From contig JADJXD010000001.1 of NCBI GenBank assembly GCA_016715985.1, forward strand, positions 5,456,001 to 5,520,000: a DNA stretch of 64,000 nt. The letters run 5' to 3'. This document shows, one piece after another, positions 1-9,505 of the stretch. The position numbers and the translations under genes are program-made. This stretch comes from Saprospiraceae bacterium (GTDB lineage Bacteria; Bacteroidota; Bacteroidia; Chitinophagales; Saprospiraceae). Every line of letters begins with the position of its first letter. The stretch's first letter is position 1. The notes beneath the pieces are model-generated. The model was not told the DNA's origin. It was given only the letters and a program-made list of their open reading frames with translations, and did not search any database.

Positions 1-1
1 A

Positions 2-271
2 GGGTCTGTCACGCTGCACGTTCATTTTAATGAGTCTGCTGCTAATCATGTCAGAAGAAGACACCGATAAAATCGCAAATAAGATCAACCAATAAGATTT
101 TTTTCCAAAATTAATTAGTAAAAAACTGATCAGAAATATGTAAAGCGGTACCCAGAATTTATCATTTCGCAACCAGGGCATGATTTGATCAAAAAACGAA
201 TTACTGATGAAATTATTAAAAAAGTACATCAACTCATAATCCAATTCAACCAGAAAATTCAGATTCCACAT
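2..271 (-). CDS. PAP2-family phosphatase, N-terminal part (runs off the window)
   Basis: This reading frame starts at an ATG at 271 and stays open for 90 codons to the window edge. The peptide has two hydrophobic stretches (about residues 43-54 and 60-72) and ends in KMNVQRDRP, which fits the first catalytic motif KX6RP of the PAP2 / type 2 phosphatidic acid phosphatase superfamily. The preceding SSSDMISSRLIK stretch is also typical of these membrane enzymes, which remove phosphate from lipid phosphates such as undecaprenyl or phosphatidylglycerol phosphates. The later motifs (SGH and the final His-Asp) lie outside the window, so substrate and activity cannot be judged. It is divergent to the metalloprotease at 415. 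The start is the first in-frame ATG; no clear ribosome binding site was seen. Confidence 0.8.
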   Translation of the reverse strand, partial: MWNLNFLVELDYELMYFFNNFISNSFFDQIMPWLRNDKFWVPLYIFLISFLLINFGKKSYWLILFAILSVSSSDMISSRLIKMNVQRDRP

Positions 272-414
272 ATATATTAATTGACATAATAAACCTTACA
301 GAAGAAAAAGCGTCTATTCCGGGAAATATTTTCCAAAACTAAAATTCTTTACAGAAATAGAATGTATTTATCCATTTAATGTTTAATTTTCCAATTCAAT
401 TAATTTAAAGCACC

Positions 415-2874
415 ATGAAATTTTATTTGTCCTTAGTTCTTACAGTTTTAATATTCTTCTCATTTTCTTCAGAAATGCAGGCTCAATTCTGGAAAAAGAA
501 ACAACCGGAAGTTGTTGCACCACCACCACCTCCTGAACCTCCGAAAAAGAAAGATGAAAAAATCAAAGCCTACAAAGATGTCATCACGAAAGAAGCGATC
601 ACTTCCAGGGGTATGATTACCACGCACAAAGTGAAAGAAAAAAATTATTTTGAAATTTCAAATAACATTCTTGAAAAAGAAATTCTGATCACATCCAGGA
701 TTTCGGGATTTGTAAAAAACCTGAACTTCGGAGGAGCTGGTGTTGAATCCAGACCGCAACAAGTCATCAGATGGCAGAAAAAAGACGATAAAATTTTATT
801 AAGGTCAGTATCATTTAATAGCATTGCCAATTTTGAAGATCCGATTTATCAATCTGTGAAAAATAATAATTTCGAACCAGTAATTATGATTTTTGATATC
901 CAGGCTTACAATGCGGATACTACCGGTTACCTGATAGATGTAGAATCATTGTTTACCACAGATGTTGAAAAGATCGGTGCAATGGACAAAAATCAAAAGA
1001 AAACCTTTGAAATAAAAGGCATTGACAGCAAAAGAAGTTTTATTCAGGAGATGAAGTCTTTTCCTGAAAATATTTATGTAAAGCACGTTCTCACTTATAC
1101 AGGATCTAATCTGCCGGATAATCAGATGACAGGTACAATGTCCGTTGAAATGACTCAAAACATGGTCATTCTGCCTGAAAATCCTATGCAGCCCAGATAT
1201 TTTGATTCCAGAGTCAGCTATTTTTCTATCCAGCAGACCGACTACAGTTCTGATGATCAAAAAGCGTCCAGACGCAGATTAATCACCCGATGGAGAATGG
1301 AACCTAAACCGGAAGATGTTGAAAAATATTTCAGAGGTGAATTGGTAGAACCTGCCAAACCAATTGTGTATTATATCGACCCTGCAACTCCGGAAAAGTG
1401 GAGACCCTATTTAATGCAGGGTGTAAATGACTGGCAAGCTGCATTTGAAGCGGCAGGATTCAAAAATGCCATTTCGGCAAAACTTCCCCCTACAAAAGAA
1501 GAAGACCCGGACTGGTCACCCGAAGATGTCAGATATTCAGTTATCCGGTATGTCAGCACGGATATTCAAAATGCTATGGGCCCACATGTTCATGATCCGA
1601 GAACCGGTGAAATCATAGAAAGTGACATCATTTGGTATCATAATGTGATGAATCTATTGAGAACGTGGTTTTTCACGCAGACTGCCGCCATTAATCCGGA
1701 TGCAAGAGGGCCTAAGTTTAAAGAAGAAGTGATGGGTCGATTAATAAGATTTGTGGCTGCCCACGAAGTCGGACATACCCTTGGACTCCCACATAATATG
1801 GGTTCGAGTTCTGCCTATCCTGTGGATTCATTACGGTCAGAAAGTTTTACAAAAAAAATGGGAACCGCACCATCTATCATGGACTATGCCAGATTCAATT
1901 ATATAGCACAACCGGAAGATGGAAAAGTAGCTCTCATGCCTGAAATAGGATTATACGATATCTGGTCTATTGTATTCGGATATAAGTTAATAAAAGGAGC
2001 AAATACTCCTGAAGACGAAAGACCTATATTAAATAGCTGGATTAAAGAAAAAGCCGGTGACCCTATATACAGATTTGGAAGGCAAAGGGGATTACCTACA
2101 GACCCATCCGCACAGACAGAAGATTTAGGTGATAATTCAATGAAAGCGTCGGAATATGGTATCGCCAATTTAAAACGAATCATGCCTAATCTGATCGAAT
2201 GGACCGGAGAAGATACCAAGTCCTTTGAAGAATTAAAAGAATTTTACGACGCTATAAATGCTCAGTTTAATCGATATATCGGTCATGTCGTAGCTAATGT
2301 CGGTGGCGTTTTCGAAAATTACAAAACTTTCGACGAACAAAGTGTGGTTTATACACATGTGGACAAAGAAAGACAAAAATCAGCCGTAACATTCCTTCAT
2401 CTGAACGTTTTTAAAACACCTGACTGGTTACTCAATCAGGAAGTACTCAGAAGATTGGAAGAATATGGCAGCAATGAAAGAATCAGAAGTTTGCAGGAAA
2501 GAGCCATCAACTTGCTTCTTTCAAAAGACAGAGCGCTGAGAATGATTGAAAATGAAGCCTTAAACGGGTCTAAAGCATACCACTTCGCAGACTTGACAGA
2601 GGATCTGACCAAAGGAATATTTGAAGAAATCAGACTGAAAAAACCTGTAGATATTTACAGAAGGAATCTTCAGAGAACATTCACGGATGCCCTGATTAAA
2701 ATGTTGGAACAGTCGGATAATTCTGCTAAAAATTCAGATATTATCAGTACCGTAAAAGGTAACCTGAGAAATATTGATTCATTATTGACAGCTTACCAAG
2801 TTTCAGAGAAATCATCGGATAATCACAAAAGAGATCTCCGGGATCGTATCAAAAAGGCACTGGACCCAAAATAA
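415..2874 (+). CDS. Secreted zinc-dependent metalloprotease (DUF5117/DUF4953 type)
   Basis: The 819-residue protein begins with a signal peptide (about residues 1-23, ending near MQAQ) followed by a proline- and lysine-rich linker. The catalytic signature HEVGHTLGLPH occupies residues 450-460 and is the extended HExxHxxGxxH zinc site of metzincins. A Met-turn candidate (SIMDY, Met at 489) follows. The arrangement of an N-terminal domain, a DUF5117-like middle and a DUF4953-like C-terminal part is that of a large Bacteroidota family annotated as zinc-dependent metalloproteases. Substrate is unknown. It should act in the periplasm or outside the cell. A strong hairpin terminator follows directly at 2891, facing the convergent gene. 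Confidence 0.9.
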   Translation: MKFYLSLVLTVLIFFSFSSEMQAQFWKKKQPEVVAPPPPPEPPKKKDEKIKAYKDVITKEAITSRGMITTHKVKEKNYFEISNNILEKEILITSRISGFVKNLNFGGAGVESRPQQVIRWQKKDDKILLRSVSFNSIANFEDPIYQSVKNNNFEPVIMIFDIQAYNADTTGYLIDVESLFTTDVEKIGAMDKNQKKTFEIKGIDSKRSFIQEMKSFPENIYVKHVLTYTGSNLPDNQMTGTMSVEMTQNMVILPENPMQPRYFDSRVSYFSIQQTDYSSDDQKASRRRLITRWRMEPKPEDVEKYFRGELVEPAKPIVYYIDPATPEKWRPYLMQGVNDWQAAFEAAGFKNAISAKLPPTKEEDPDWSPEDVRYSVIRYVSTDIQNAMGPHVHDPRTGEIIESDIIWYHNVMNLLRTWFFTQTAAINPDARGPKFKEEVMGRLIRFVAAHEVGHTLGLPHNMGSSSAYPVDSLRSESFTKKMGTAPSIMDYARFNYIAQPEDGKVALMPEIGLYDIWSIVFGYKLIKGANTPEDERPILNSWIKEKAGDPIYRFGRQRGLPTDPSAQTEDLGDNSMKASEYGIANLKRIMPNLIEWTGEDTKSFEELKEFYDAINAQFNRYIGHVVANVGGVFENYKTFDEQSVVYTHVDKERQKSAVTFLHLNVFKTPDWLLNQEVLRRLEEYGSNERIRSLQERAINLLLSKDRALRMIENEALNGSKAYHFADLTEDLTKGIFEEIRLKKPVDIYRRNLQRTFTDALIKMLEQSDNSAKNSDIISTVKGNLRNIDSLLTAYQVSEKSSDNHKRDLRDRIKKALDPK

Positions 2875-2890
2875 GATGATTTTTGAAAAC

Positions 2891-2929
2891 GGAGGAATAT
2901 ATTTTTAGATTATATTCCTCCATTTTTTT
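2891..2929 (+). terminator. Rho-independent terminator between convergent genes
   Basis: An 11-bp perfect stem (GGAGGAATATA at 2891-2901 and TATATTCCTCC at 2911-2921) with a 9-base loop is followed by a T-run. It ends the metalloprotease transcript. The T-run on the opposite strand is weaker, so use by the convergent gene is possible but less sure. Confidence 0.85.
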
Positions 2930-5900
2930 CAATCAATATTGACATTCCCGATTGCCTGAAATTGAGCTCCCGCAGCATGTTTAATGACTGAATCAGGATT
3001 ACCGCTTACATCACAATCTTCAAAAATCAGTGTTCCTTGGTTGAGAATCAATGGCTTTGTTTCCGTATTATTCAACTGACTGAAATGAATATTTGTACAG
3101 GTAACATTTGCGCCGGATTGGATACTGATGGCTGAAGTAACATTTATAAAACCCGGATCATTGAGATTTGCTTTGATGACTACTTTATTTCCATTCTGAT
3201 CCAGAATTTCGAAATTCTTATTAAAAATTAAAGGTGATTGTAATATAATCGTATCCACCGATGCATCTATCAAAACAACATCTCCATCCTGAACACAATT
3301 GAGCACTGCTCTAAGCGTGTTATCGCCTGAATCAGCATTGTTGCTAACTAACAGACTGTATTCTTCATCGACAAGTCCGTTGCAATTGTCATCTATGCCA
3401 TTACAGATTTCTGTTGCATTTGGATTGGGTTTGCCATCCATTAAAATAAAATACTGGCACGCAGTTGTCATATTATTTCCTAATCCAAAATTGATAAAAT
3501 CATCCGGTGGGTAAGGATTGTAATTTTCGGATTCATCAATCGGAAAACTCCAGGTATAACCTTCCCCATTCTGCAATCTCCTGTACAGAAAATAATCCCG
3601 GGATTGACAACCACCGGCTATATTTCCTGAACTATAAAATCTGACACTATCCGGCACCGCAAACGTCTGATTTGATCCGTAATTATTCATTATCCAGTAA
3701 CTTTTGGGAAGAAAAACCCCGCTCGGATAATTGTCCGGTAAAACATTTAATTTGGACATGACAACTTCACCATTAGGATATGTACCTGTGGCAGCTAAAT
3801 ATAATTTCACATCCGCTTCCTGAAAATCTTTCAATCCGCCGGAATTAACTGTCATTCTATGAGATGTGCCGCCTCCGACAGGTGCTGTAGATGTTATTCT
3901 ACCTGCATTTCCAATTAAAATAGCATGTCTGATCCCAATTTTATCATAAGCATTTCCCGAAATTTCATTAAACTGATAATAGCTTAAGATGTTGTTCTCA
4001 TCTTTTCGTGTCAGATGTCTTAATTCTCTTACTTTGCCAATGGTCATGGATTCATTATAAATAGCAACTTCATCCATCTGTCCGATAAAATTTCTGGAAC
4101 TGTTGTTTCTGTCCCTTCCTAATCTGAAGTCAGAACTGAAAGTAACAGGATTATGAGTCGCATTTCGGGTATATGGCACACCGTTTAAGTAAATAACCGC
4201 ACTTGTTGGCGAGATAACCAAAACCACATGAGACCATTCATTTGCCGGCAAAACGGGCCCTCCATTCCAACCATAAGAACCGGGATTATCTGCCCAATGA
4301 TATCCTAATTGATTGTTACTTCTTACATTCAGTCCACATGCGCCACCACTACCCGAAAATATAATGCCTGCATTTGTTGCCTGAATACCATTTGGCTTGA
4401 CCCAACAGGAAATGGTCATGGTATTTGTAGTTATGTTATACGGTTGTATGACTGCATAATCTGTATTAGCATTCAAGGATAATGATTTTCCCGGAATAGT
4501 ATCCAATTCACATCGGTTTTCAAAAGATATCATTCCCGGAATGGTTTTGGTGGCAGTCCCGAATACATCAGTTACTGTAAGCGTAACGTCATAATTCCCT
4601 GTATTTGAATAAATTACCTTAGGATTGCGAAGTGTCGATGAAGCAGGACTCCCACCCGGAAAATTCCATTGCCAGGACACATTCTGATCTGAAACCACTG
4701 AATGATCTACAAAATAGACCGTATCTCTTGAACAATAAATTTTGTCCGTATTGGCAGATGGAAAGGCAACAGGAGTACTGTTTGTGTACATGGGTGACTC
4801 CCAAACCGATCTGTCTGTGGCGTTTCGTATTTTTTGTTTACGATAATAAGCTTCCATTCTGGTACTATGCGTTTGAGCAGGTAATCCCTGAGAAAATAAT
4901 ACCCAATCCGATAAATTATCATCTTTGTAATACACGCCTTTTCTTGTGCCAATATAAAGTCCGTGTGCACTACCCTTTTGCAAAAACATAGAAGTAGGAG
5001 ACTGACCATGGAGACCCGTTCCACTGATATTCTGCCAGTTTGCACCTCCATTTGAGGAGTAGAAAACTGAAAATCCATTTATATTACTATCGTACATGGA
5101 TGTTCTTGCAATCCAGACTTTCATTGGATCATCATGATCTACCACGATATCATACGGTATCCAAAGGGAAGTTCCACCCAGAATAGCTGAAGAAGGCGTA
5201 ATTTCCACAAAATTATAACCACCATCTACCGACCTGTAAATTCTTTTTGTCCCCCACCAATCCGGGAAAGTACAAACATATATCACATTCAGATTACTCC
5301 AGCAATGGTCCATGGATGCAATATCTACTCCAAAATCGTATAACATTTCAAAAGTATAACCATCATCTTTCGTACGATACAATTTTGTCCCGCTACCGGT
5401 CAACCAGTGCATGTAATACCGGGGATCAATCAATAAATCATTAGAAGCACCGGTGATGTATGTATTATTCGGTTTGTTGCTAAAAGTTCGTGCAACCGGA
5501 CTGATGGTCCGATCAGATTTAAGTGTTTTGATATCATATTGGCTGTACACTTGTCTGTCCAGCCCCGGATTGACAAAACCCATCGTGCCGTCTCCCCCAT
5601 CCGTACAAAGCCAATCATTTAAATACACATTTTCTTCTCTCAGCATGGTGCCGTTATGATATGCTCCGCCCAACATCACGTCTCCGTACCACCAGCCTTG
5701 ACCGTATCCCCAGAAATCTGTTCCCGTGATACCTACATTTCTTCTTTGGAAATTTTGTCCTTTGTCATTGGAATAAAATATTCCGCCATCACATGCAACC
5801 CATATTTCACGGGTGTGCTGGTAATACTGGATATCATGAATATCTGCATGTACATAATTTGGTTTATAGGAATGAGACCATTTTGACGGGCAGGTAAATG

Positions 5901-7176
5901 AATTGCCGCCATTCGACGAAACCCAAAGATTTACTCCTGCCAGAAAGATGCTGTCCGTGTTGGTCGGAGAAACCGCAAAACCCATATCATAATAATATTG
6001 CCCGCCATCATCTGTGCCGTCATCACTCCAGGCCATCAGGTTTGGATTGCTTAAAGAAGGTGGACCGGCAGGCTGAGGACCACAACATCTGAAAGTCCAG
6101 TTACTTCCCTGATCTGTACTGACATAAACACCATACAATCCACTACCCCCATTTGCCAGACCTGAACAATGTGCATATACATGATTTGGGTTAGCCGGAG
6201 AAACTGCAATTTCAGTTCTCTCCTGATGACCACCGGCAGGAGGCACAGGCCATCCGGTACCGGTTAAAGAAAAATTTAACCCTGAATTCGTTGACCGAAA
6301 AAACTCTGTTCTGGTGCCGTTTTTTCGGACTGCATAAACAGTTGTATGATTGGTCGGATGAATTTCTACTTCCTGAAAATCGCCGGCTTGGACCATTGTC
6401 CAGGTAGTTGCACCGTCCGTGGTGCGATACAGTCCATCATTAGTACACGCAAAAAGTATGTTATTGTTAGAAGGAAGCATACGAATATCTCTGACACTTA
6501 AAGACAAATTCTGAAAGGACTGACTTCCGGTTGGTAAAAACGTATTTCCACCATTAACGGATTTATAAATTGAATTGGAAAGGGAAGCATACACAATATT
6601 TTCATTGGTATAGTCTATTTCAATTGCATAAACAGTATTTACCAGTAAATTTGCTGTCAATGGCGTCCAGGTGATACCCCGATCCGATGAGCGCCACAAT
6701 CCTGCGGTGGCTGTTCCGGCATAGACAACATTTGGATTGGAAATGGATTGTTCTACTGTATAAACATGTGCAGACCCGGGGGCGTAACTTCTCGCTGCCG
6801 CTGAATGATCCCAATCATAAGGTCCGATGGATTGCCAGTCAGAAGGATTATTCCTCTCAGCGTTGGCCTTTTCTCTTTGCAAAAGATATGTTCTGTCTTC
6901 GGATTTTGTTCGCTTATGTTCTCTGGCAAAACTTCTGAGCCATTTTTTAAAATATTGGGTATGACCATTTTTTACAAAAGGATTATTGGCATAATATGCT
7001 TCATATTGGCGAATGACTTCACCGGGATCAGCATTCTCTTTATACATTTCTCTTGCCCAAGCAGGGAGCGACGGATCACTGGAATGACTGTATTTCATTA
7101 ATTCCTGTCCGGTCAGAGATATTGAGAAAAACAAAATAAAGGTAATAAGAGAAGCGTAAAACTTATTCTTTAGCAT
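2929..7176 (-). CDS. Giant secreted protein with BNR/sortilin-like, PKD, LamG-like and MopE-like parts
   Basis: The open frame reaches 7230, but the signal peptide (MLKNKFYASLITFILFFSIS) supports the ATG at 7176, giving 1415 residues. The first two thirds hold many repeats of the type STDQGSNW or SVDGGYNF, the BNR/Asp-box signature of sortilin-like beta-propellers. A PKD domain follows (VSWQWNFPGGSPAS, then GNYDVTLTVTD), then a concanavalin/LamG-like domain (AVIYLNGVPYTRN, EVAIYNESM). A MopE-type metal-binding motif (CNGIDDNCNGLVDE) and a short beta-helix-like region (DNTLRAVL) complete it. The usual type IX secretion C-terminal domain seen on such proteins is not recognisable, so the protein may be shortened or use another route. 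Likely cell-surface or extracellular; role unknown (adhesion or glycan binding are guesses). The Mpl-type gene lies 57 bases upstream of the chosen start, on the same strand. Confidence 0.8.
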   Translation of the reverse strand: MLKNKFYASLITFILFFSISLTGQELMKYSHSSDPSLPAWAREMYKENADPGEVIRQYEAYYANNPFVKNGHTQYFKKWLRSFAREHKRTKSEDRTYLLQREKANAERNNPSDWQSIGPYDWDHSAAARSYAPGSAHVYTVEQSISNPNVVYAGTATAGLWRSSDRGITWTPLTANLLVNTVYAIEIDYTNENIVYASLSNSIYKSVNGGNTFLPTGSQSFQNLSLSVRDIRMLPSNNNILFACTNDGLYRTTDGATTWTMVQAGDFQEVEIHPTNHTTVYAVRKNGTRTEFFRSTNSGLNFSLTGTGWPVPPAGGHQERTEIAVSPANPNHVYAHCSGLANGGSGLYGVYVSTDQGSNWTFRCCGPQPAGPPSLSNPNLMAWSDDGTDDGGQYYYDMGFAVSPTNTDSIFLAGVNLWVSSNGGNSFTCPSKWSHSYKPNYVHADIHDIQYYQHTREIWVACDGGIFYSNDKGQNFQRRNVGITGTDFWGYGQGWWYGDVMLGGAYHNGTMLREENVYLNDWLCTDGGDGTMGFVNPGLDRQVYSQYDIKTLKSDRTISPVARTFSNKPNNTYITGASNDLLIDPRYYMHWLTGSGTKLYRTKDDGYTFEMLYDFGVDIASMDHCWSNLNVIYVCTFPDWWGTKRIYRSVDGGYNFVEITPSSAILGGTSLWIPYDIVVDHDDPMKVWIARTSMYDSNINGFSVFYSSNGGANWQNISGTGLHGQSPTSMFLQKGSAHGLYIGTRKGVYYKDDNLSDWVLFSQGLPAQTHSTRMEAYYRKQKIRNATDRSVWESPMYTNSTPVAFPSANTDKIYCSRDTVYFVDHSVVSDQNVSWQWNFPGGSPASSTLRNPKVIYSNTGNYDVTLTVTDVFGTATKTIPGMISFENRCELDTIPGKSLSLNANTDYAVIQPYNITTNTMTISCWVKPNGIQATNAGIIFSGSGGACGLNVRSNNQLGYHWADNPGSYGWNGGPVLPANEWSHVVLVISPTSAVIYLNGVPYTRNATHNPVTFSSDFRLGRDRNNSSRNFIGQMDEVAIYNESMTIGKVRELRHLTRKDENNILSYYQFNEISGNAYDKIGIRHAILIGNAGRITSTAPVGGGTSHRMTVNSGGLKDFQEADVKLYLAATGTYPNGEVVMSKLNVLPDNYPSGVFLPKSYWIMNNYGSNQTFAVPDSVRFYSSGNIAGGCQSRDYFLYRRLQNGEGYTWSFPIDESENYNPYPPDDFINFGLGNNMTTACQYFILMDGKPNPNATEICNGIDDNCNGLVDEEYSLLVSNNADSGDNTLRAVLNCVQDGDVVLIDASVDTIILQSPLIFNKNFEILDQNGNKVVIKANLNDPGFINVTSAISIQSGANVTCTNIHFSQLNNTETKPLILNQGTLIFEDCDVSGNPDSVIKHAAGAQFQAIGNVNID

Positions 7177-7233
7177 AAAAAAGATATTTGAAGACAAAAT
7201 TATCTGTAAAAATAAAACTTGAAAACACAATTC

Positions 7234-8574
7234 CTAATTACTCAAGGCAGAAATATCCATTTTATTAAAATTTCCGGATGTCATCAACAATATATTCCAG
7301 TCATGGTAATTATCACTCTTCAATTTTTCCAACAAGATATTTTCATCCGTAATTACTTCAAGATTTGGGTGGTTAAAACAGGTTTTTATAAAAGCATCAT
7401 CCGGCAAAGGCATATTTTTCATTTTTAAAGTATGAATATTGTAAAACACATACGCTTTGTCTGCATCTTTCAAACTGTCTTTGTACTGCGGCATAAAAGC
7501 TTCATTCAAACTCGAAAAAGTATGTAACTCCAGCACTGCAAGCAGTTTTTTTGAACCAAACCATTCTTTTACGGAAGTGCATGTTGCTGTTACCTTTGAA
7601 GGGGCATGGGCAAAATCCAGAAAAACACTTCTGTTTATTGATTCTGATAATTTTTGCAGTCTTTTTCCTGCTCCCGTAAAATCACGAATAGCATTCAGAA
7701 AATCTTCAGGTGTGATGCCCAAAGCCTGACAAACCAAAAGAGCTGCATTCATATTGGCAAGATTGTGATTGCCAATCACTGAAATGGGATAATTTGTATT
7801 TTGATAATGAACAGCTTGATTTTCAGATTTCTCCAGACTCTGATAGGAAACAATATTTACAGAGTTGTGGACATCGGCAACAATAGATGACAGTTCCGGA
7901 TCATTTTGATTAAAAATGAGTGTTCCGTCCTGTTCAATGGTTTTGATATAATTGGCAAATTGTTCCTTATAAATTTCAAATGTCGGAAAAACATTTATAT
8001 GGTCCCATGCAATTCCCGTAATCACTGTGATATGCGGGTGGTAATGCATTATTTTCGGTATTCTGTCTATCGGACTGCTGAGATACTCATCCCCTTCAAT
8101 GATGATTAATGGTGCATCTGAAATGCGAACCATTTTCTCAAATCCATCCAATTGCGCTCCCACCAGATAATCAAAATCAAACCCCTGTTTCTTTAAAACA
8201 AACATAATCATGGCAGTAGTGGTCGTTTTCCCGTGACTTCCTGCAACTACTACCCTTTTTTTGAGAACTGATTGCTGATAAACAAATTCAGGATAAGAAT
8301 ATATCCTGATTCCCAGCTTTTGGGCTTCCAATAGTTCCGCATTATCCAATCTGGCGTGCATCCCCAGAATGACAGCACTCAGGTCAGAAGATATTTTTTC
8401 CGGAAACCAGCCAAATTTTTCGGGAAGAATACCAGCCTCTTTTAATCTGGTGAAGGATGGTTCGTAAATCTCGTCATCTGATCCAGTCACTATGTATCCC
8501 ATGTCCTTTAAATCCAGAGCGAGATTGTGCATGGCAGCACCTCCAATGGCAATAAAATGAATTCTTTTTTGCAT
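7234..8574 (-). CDS. mpl: Mpl-type UDP-N-acetylmuramate:tripeptide ligase
   Basis: This 446-residue Mur-ligase family protein should join recycled L-Ala-D-Glu-diaminopimelate tripeptide to UDP-MurNAc in peptidoglycan recycling. An N-terminal Rossmann-like segment (HFIAIGGAAMHNLA) is followed by the ATP P-loop GSHGKTTTTA at residues 112-120 and by the Mur-ligase signature ITGIAWDHINVFPT. EGDEYLSS is the usual metal-binding region. Length and the GGAAMHNLA start match Mpl rather than MurC, as known for Bacteroidota homologues. On the minus strand a TACATTTG sequence (plus 8594-8601) fits the -7 box, but no good -33 box is at the right distance. Located in the cytoplasm. Confidence 0.85.
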   Translation of the reverse strand: MQKRIHFIAIGGAAMHNLALDLKDMGYIVTGSDDEIYEPSFTRLKEAGILPEKFGWFPEKISSDLSAVILGMHARLDNAELLEAQKLGIRIYSYPEFVYQQSVLKKRVVVAGSHGKTTTTAMIMFVLKKQGFDFDYLVGAQLDGFEKMVRISDAPLIIIEGDEYLSSPIDRIPKIMHYHPHITVITGIAWDHINVFPTFEIYKEQFANYIKTIEQDGTLIFNQNDPELSSIVADVHNSVNIVSYQSLEKSENQAVHYQNTNYPISVIGNHNLANMNAALLVCQALGITPEDFLNAIRDFTGAGKRLQKLSESINRSVFLDFAHAPSKVTATCTSVKEWFGSKKLLAVLELHTFSSLNEAFMPQYKDSLKDADKAYVFYNIHTLKMKNMPLPDDAFIKTCFNHPNLEVITDENILLEKLKSDNYHDWNILLMTSGNFNKMDISALSN

Positions 8575-8642
8575 TTTTAGCTTAAGTTTGGAGCAAATGT
8601 ACAGCTACAAGCAATATTCTTCATAAATAAATCACATAATAT

Positions 8643-8673
8643 TTTGATTTTATAAATATAATCCTTACTTTTG
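8643..8673 (+). promoter_or_regulatory. Bacteroidota-type promoter of tRNA-fMet
   Basis: TTTG at 8643-8646 and TACTTTTG at 8666-8673 are separated by 19 bases. This is an exact fit to the sigma-ABfr pattern TTTG-N19-TAnnTTTG of the phylum. Transcription should start a few bases downstream, well before the tRNA at 8738. Confidence 0.75.
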
Positions 8674-8737
8674 CAATCCAATTAAAAACAAGGGTATAAA
8701 GATACCTGCATATGGAAAAAATAAAAAGCAACAACAT

Positions 8738-8810
<73 letters not shown>

Positions 8811-8816
8811 CAAATG

Positions 8817-8852
8817 AAAGGGCAATTGATTGATAATCAATGCCCTTTTTTT
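8817..8852 (+). terminator. Terminator of tRNA-fMet
   Basis: A long hairpin with arms AAAGGGCA and TGCCCTTT, extended inward by ATTGATT/AATCAAT, is followed by a T-run. It lies seven bases after the tRNA. Confidence 0.85.
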
Positions 8853-8875
8853 ATTGTGAATAACGATATATTATA

Positions 8876-8990
8876 GTCGGGCTTATTACTCCTCCTAAGG
8901 CGGATCACAGGTTCGATGTCCGCAACAAACAGATTCACCTACAAATGAAGCATCTATATAATAGTCAGGTTTTTATATGGTAGATCACGA
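8876..8990 (+). repeat. Degenerate tRNA-fMet 3'-half copy, GIY-YIG-occupied
   Basis: Starting at the GTCGGGCT of the anticodon arm, this stretch keeps ATCACAGGTTCGA of the T-arm and a decayed terminator tail. Bases 8898-8990 match 9413-9505 with one mismatch in 93. The ATG of the GIY-YIG gene lies inside the shared tail. Confidence 0.7.
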
Positions 8991-9255
8991 AATCTTTGCA
9001 GTCTATGTCTTATATTCTCTTAAATCTAACATCTTCTATACCGGTTTTACTGGTAATCTGATTAAGAGATATCATGATCATAACTACCTGAATTTGTCTG
9101 GTTTTACAACGAAGCATAGACCTTGGATAGTTTTATATACCGAAATCTATCTCACTAAATCAGAAGCTCTCAAAAGAGAAAAATTCCTTAAATCAGGCAA
9201 ATGCAGAGAATTAATTAAACAGAATATTGCTCCTGAATATTTAGCACATTTTTAG
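8977..9255 (+). CDS. GIY-YIG family nuclease, short stand-alone type
   Basis: This 92-residue protein is almost entirely one GIY-YIG domain: YVLY at residues 10-13, YTGFTG at 21-26, a conserved Arg at 31, and a TKSEALKREKFLK segment carrying the catalytic Glu. It belongs to the small UPF0213/YhbQ-like group, which Bacteroidota often carry near RNA genes; the nuclease target is not known. The start codon lies in a repeat shared with an empty copy at 9413-9505, and the stop codon is directly followed by another tRNA-fMet remnant. This suggests the gene moves with, or into, tRNA-derived DNA. An alternative is a passive passenger between duplicated repeats. Confidence 0.85.
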   Translation: MVDHEIFAVYVLYSLKSNIFYTGFTGNLIKRYHDHNYLNLSGFTTKHRPWIVLYTEIYLTKSEALKREKFLKSGKCRELIKQNIAPEYLAHF

Positions 9256-9367
9256 ATCGTCGGGCTCATTACTCCGCCGAGGCGGATCACAGGTTCGAGG
9301 TCCGCCTCAGGCTGGATTCCCGCTACAAAGTGAAGCCTGGCTATAATAATATAGTCAGGCTTTTTTT
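9255..9367 (+). repeat. Degenerate tRNA-fMet 3'-half copy with palindromic inserts and terminator
   Basis: CGTCGGGCTCAT and ATTCCCGCTACAAA are kept from the tRNA. Two short GC-rich palindromic inserts (TCCGCCGAGGCGG and TCCGCCTCAGGCTGG) break the anticodon arm and T-arm. A new hairpin with arms AAGCCTG/CAGGCTT and a T-run (9333-9367) replaces the terminator. It cannot form a functional tRNA. Confidence 0.7.
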
Positions 9368-9390
9368 ATGGTGAGTAACGTATATTTATT

Positions 9391-9505
9391 GTCGGACTCT
9401 TTATTCCAACTTAGGCGGATCACAGGTTCGATGTCCGCAACAAACTGATTCACCTACAAATGAAGCATCTATATAATAGTCAGGTTTTTATATGGTAGAT
9501 CACGA
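9391..9505 (+). repeat. Degenerate tRNA-fMet 3'-half copy, empty (no GIY-YIG)
   Basis: Near-identical twin of 8898-8990, with the same ATGGTAGATCACGA tail. Here the tail runs into unrelated sequence instead of a nuclease gene, so it looks like an empty counterpart. Confidence 0.65.
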
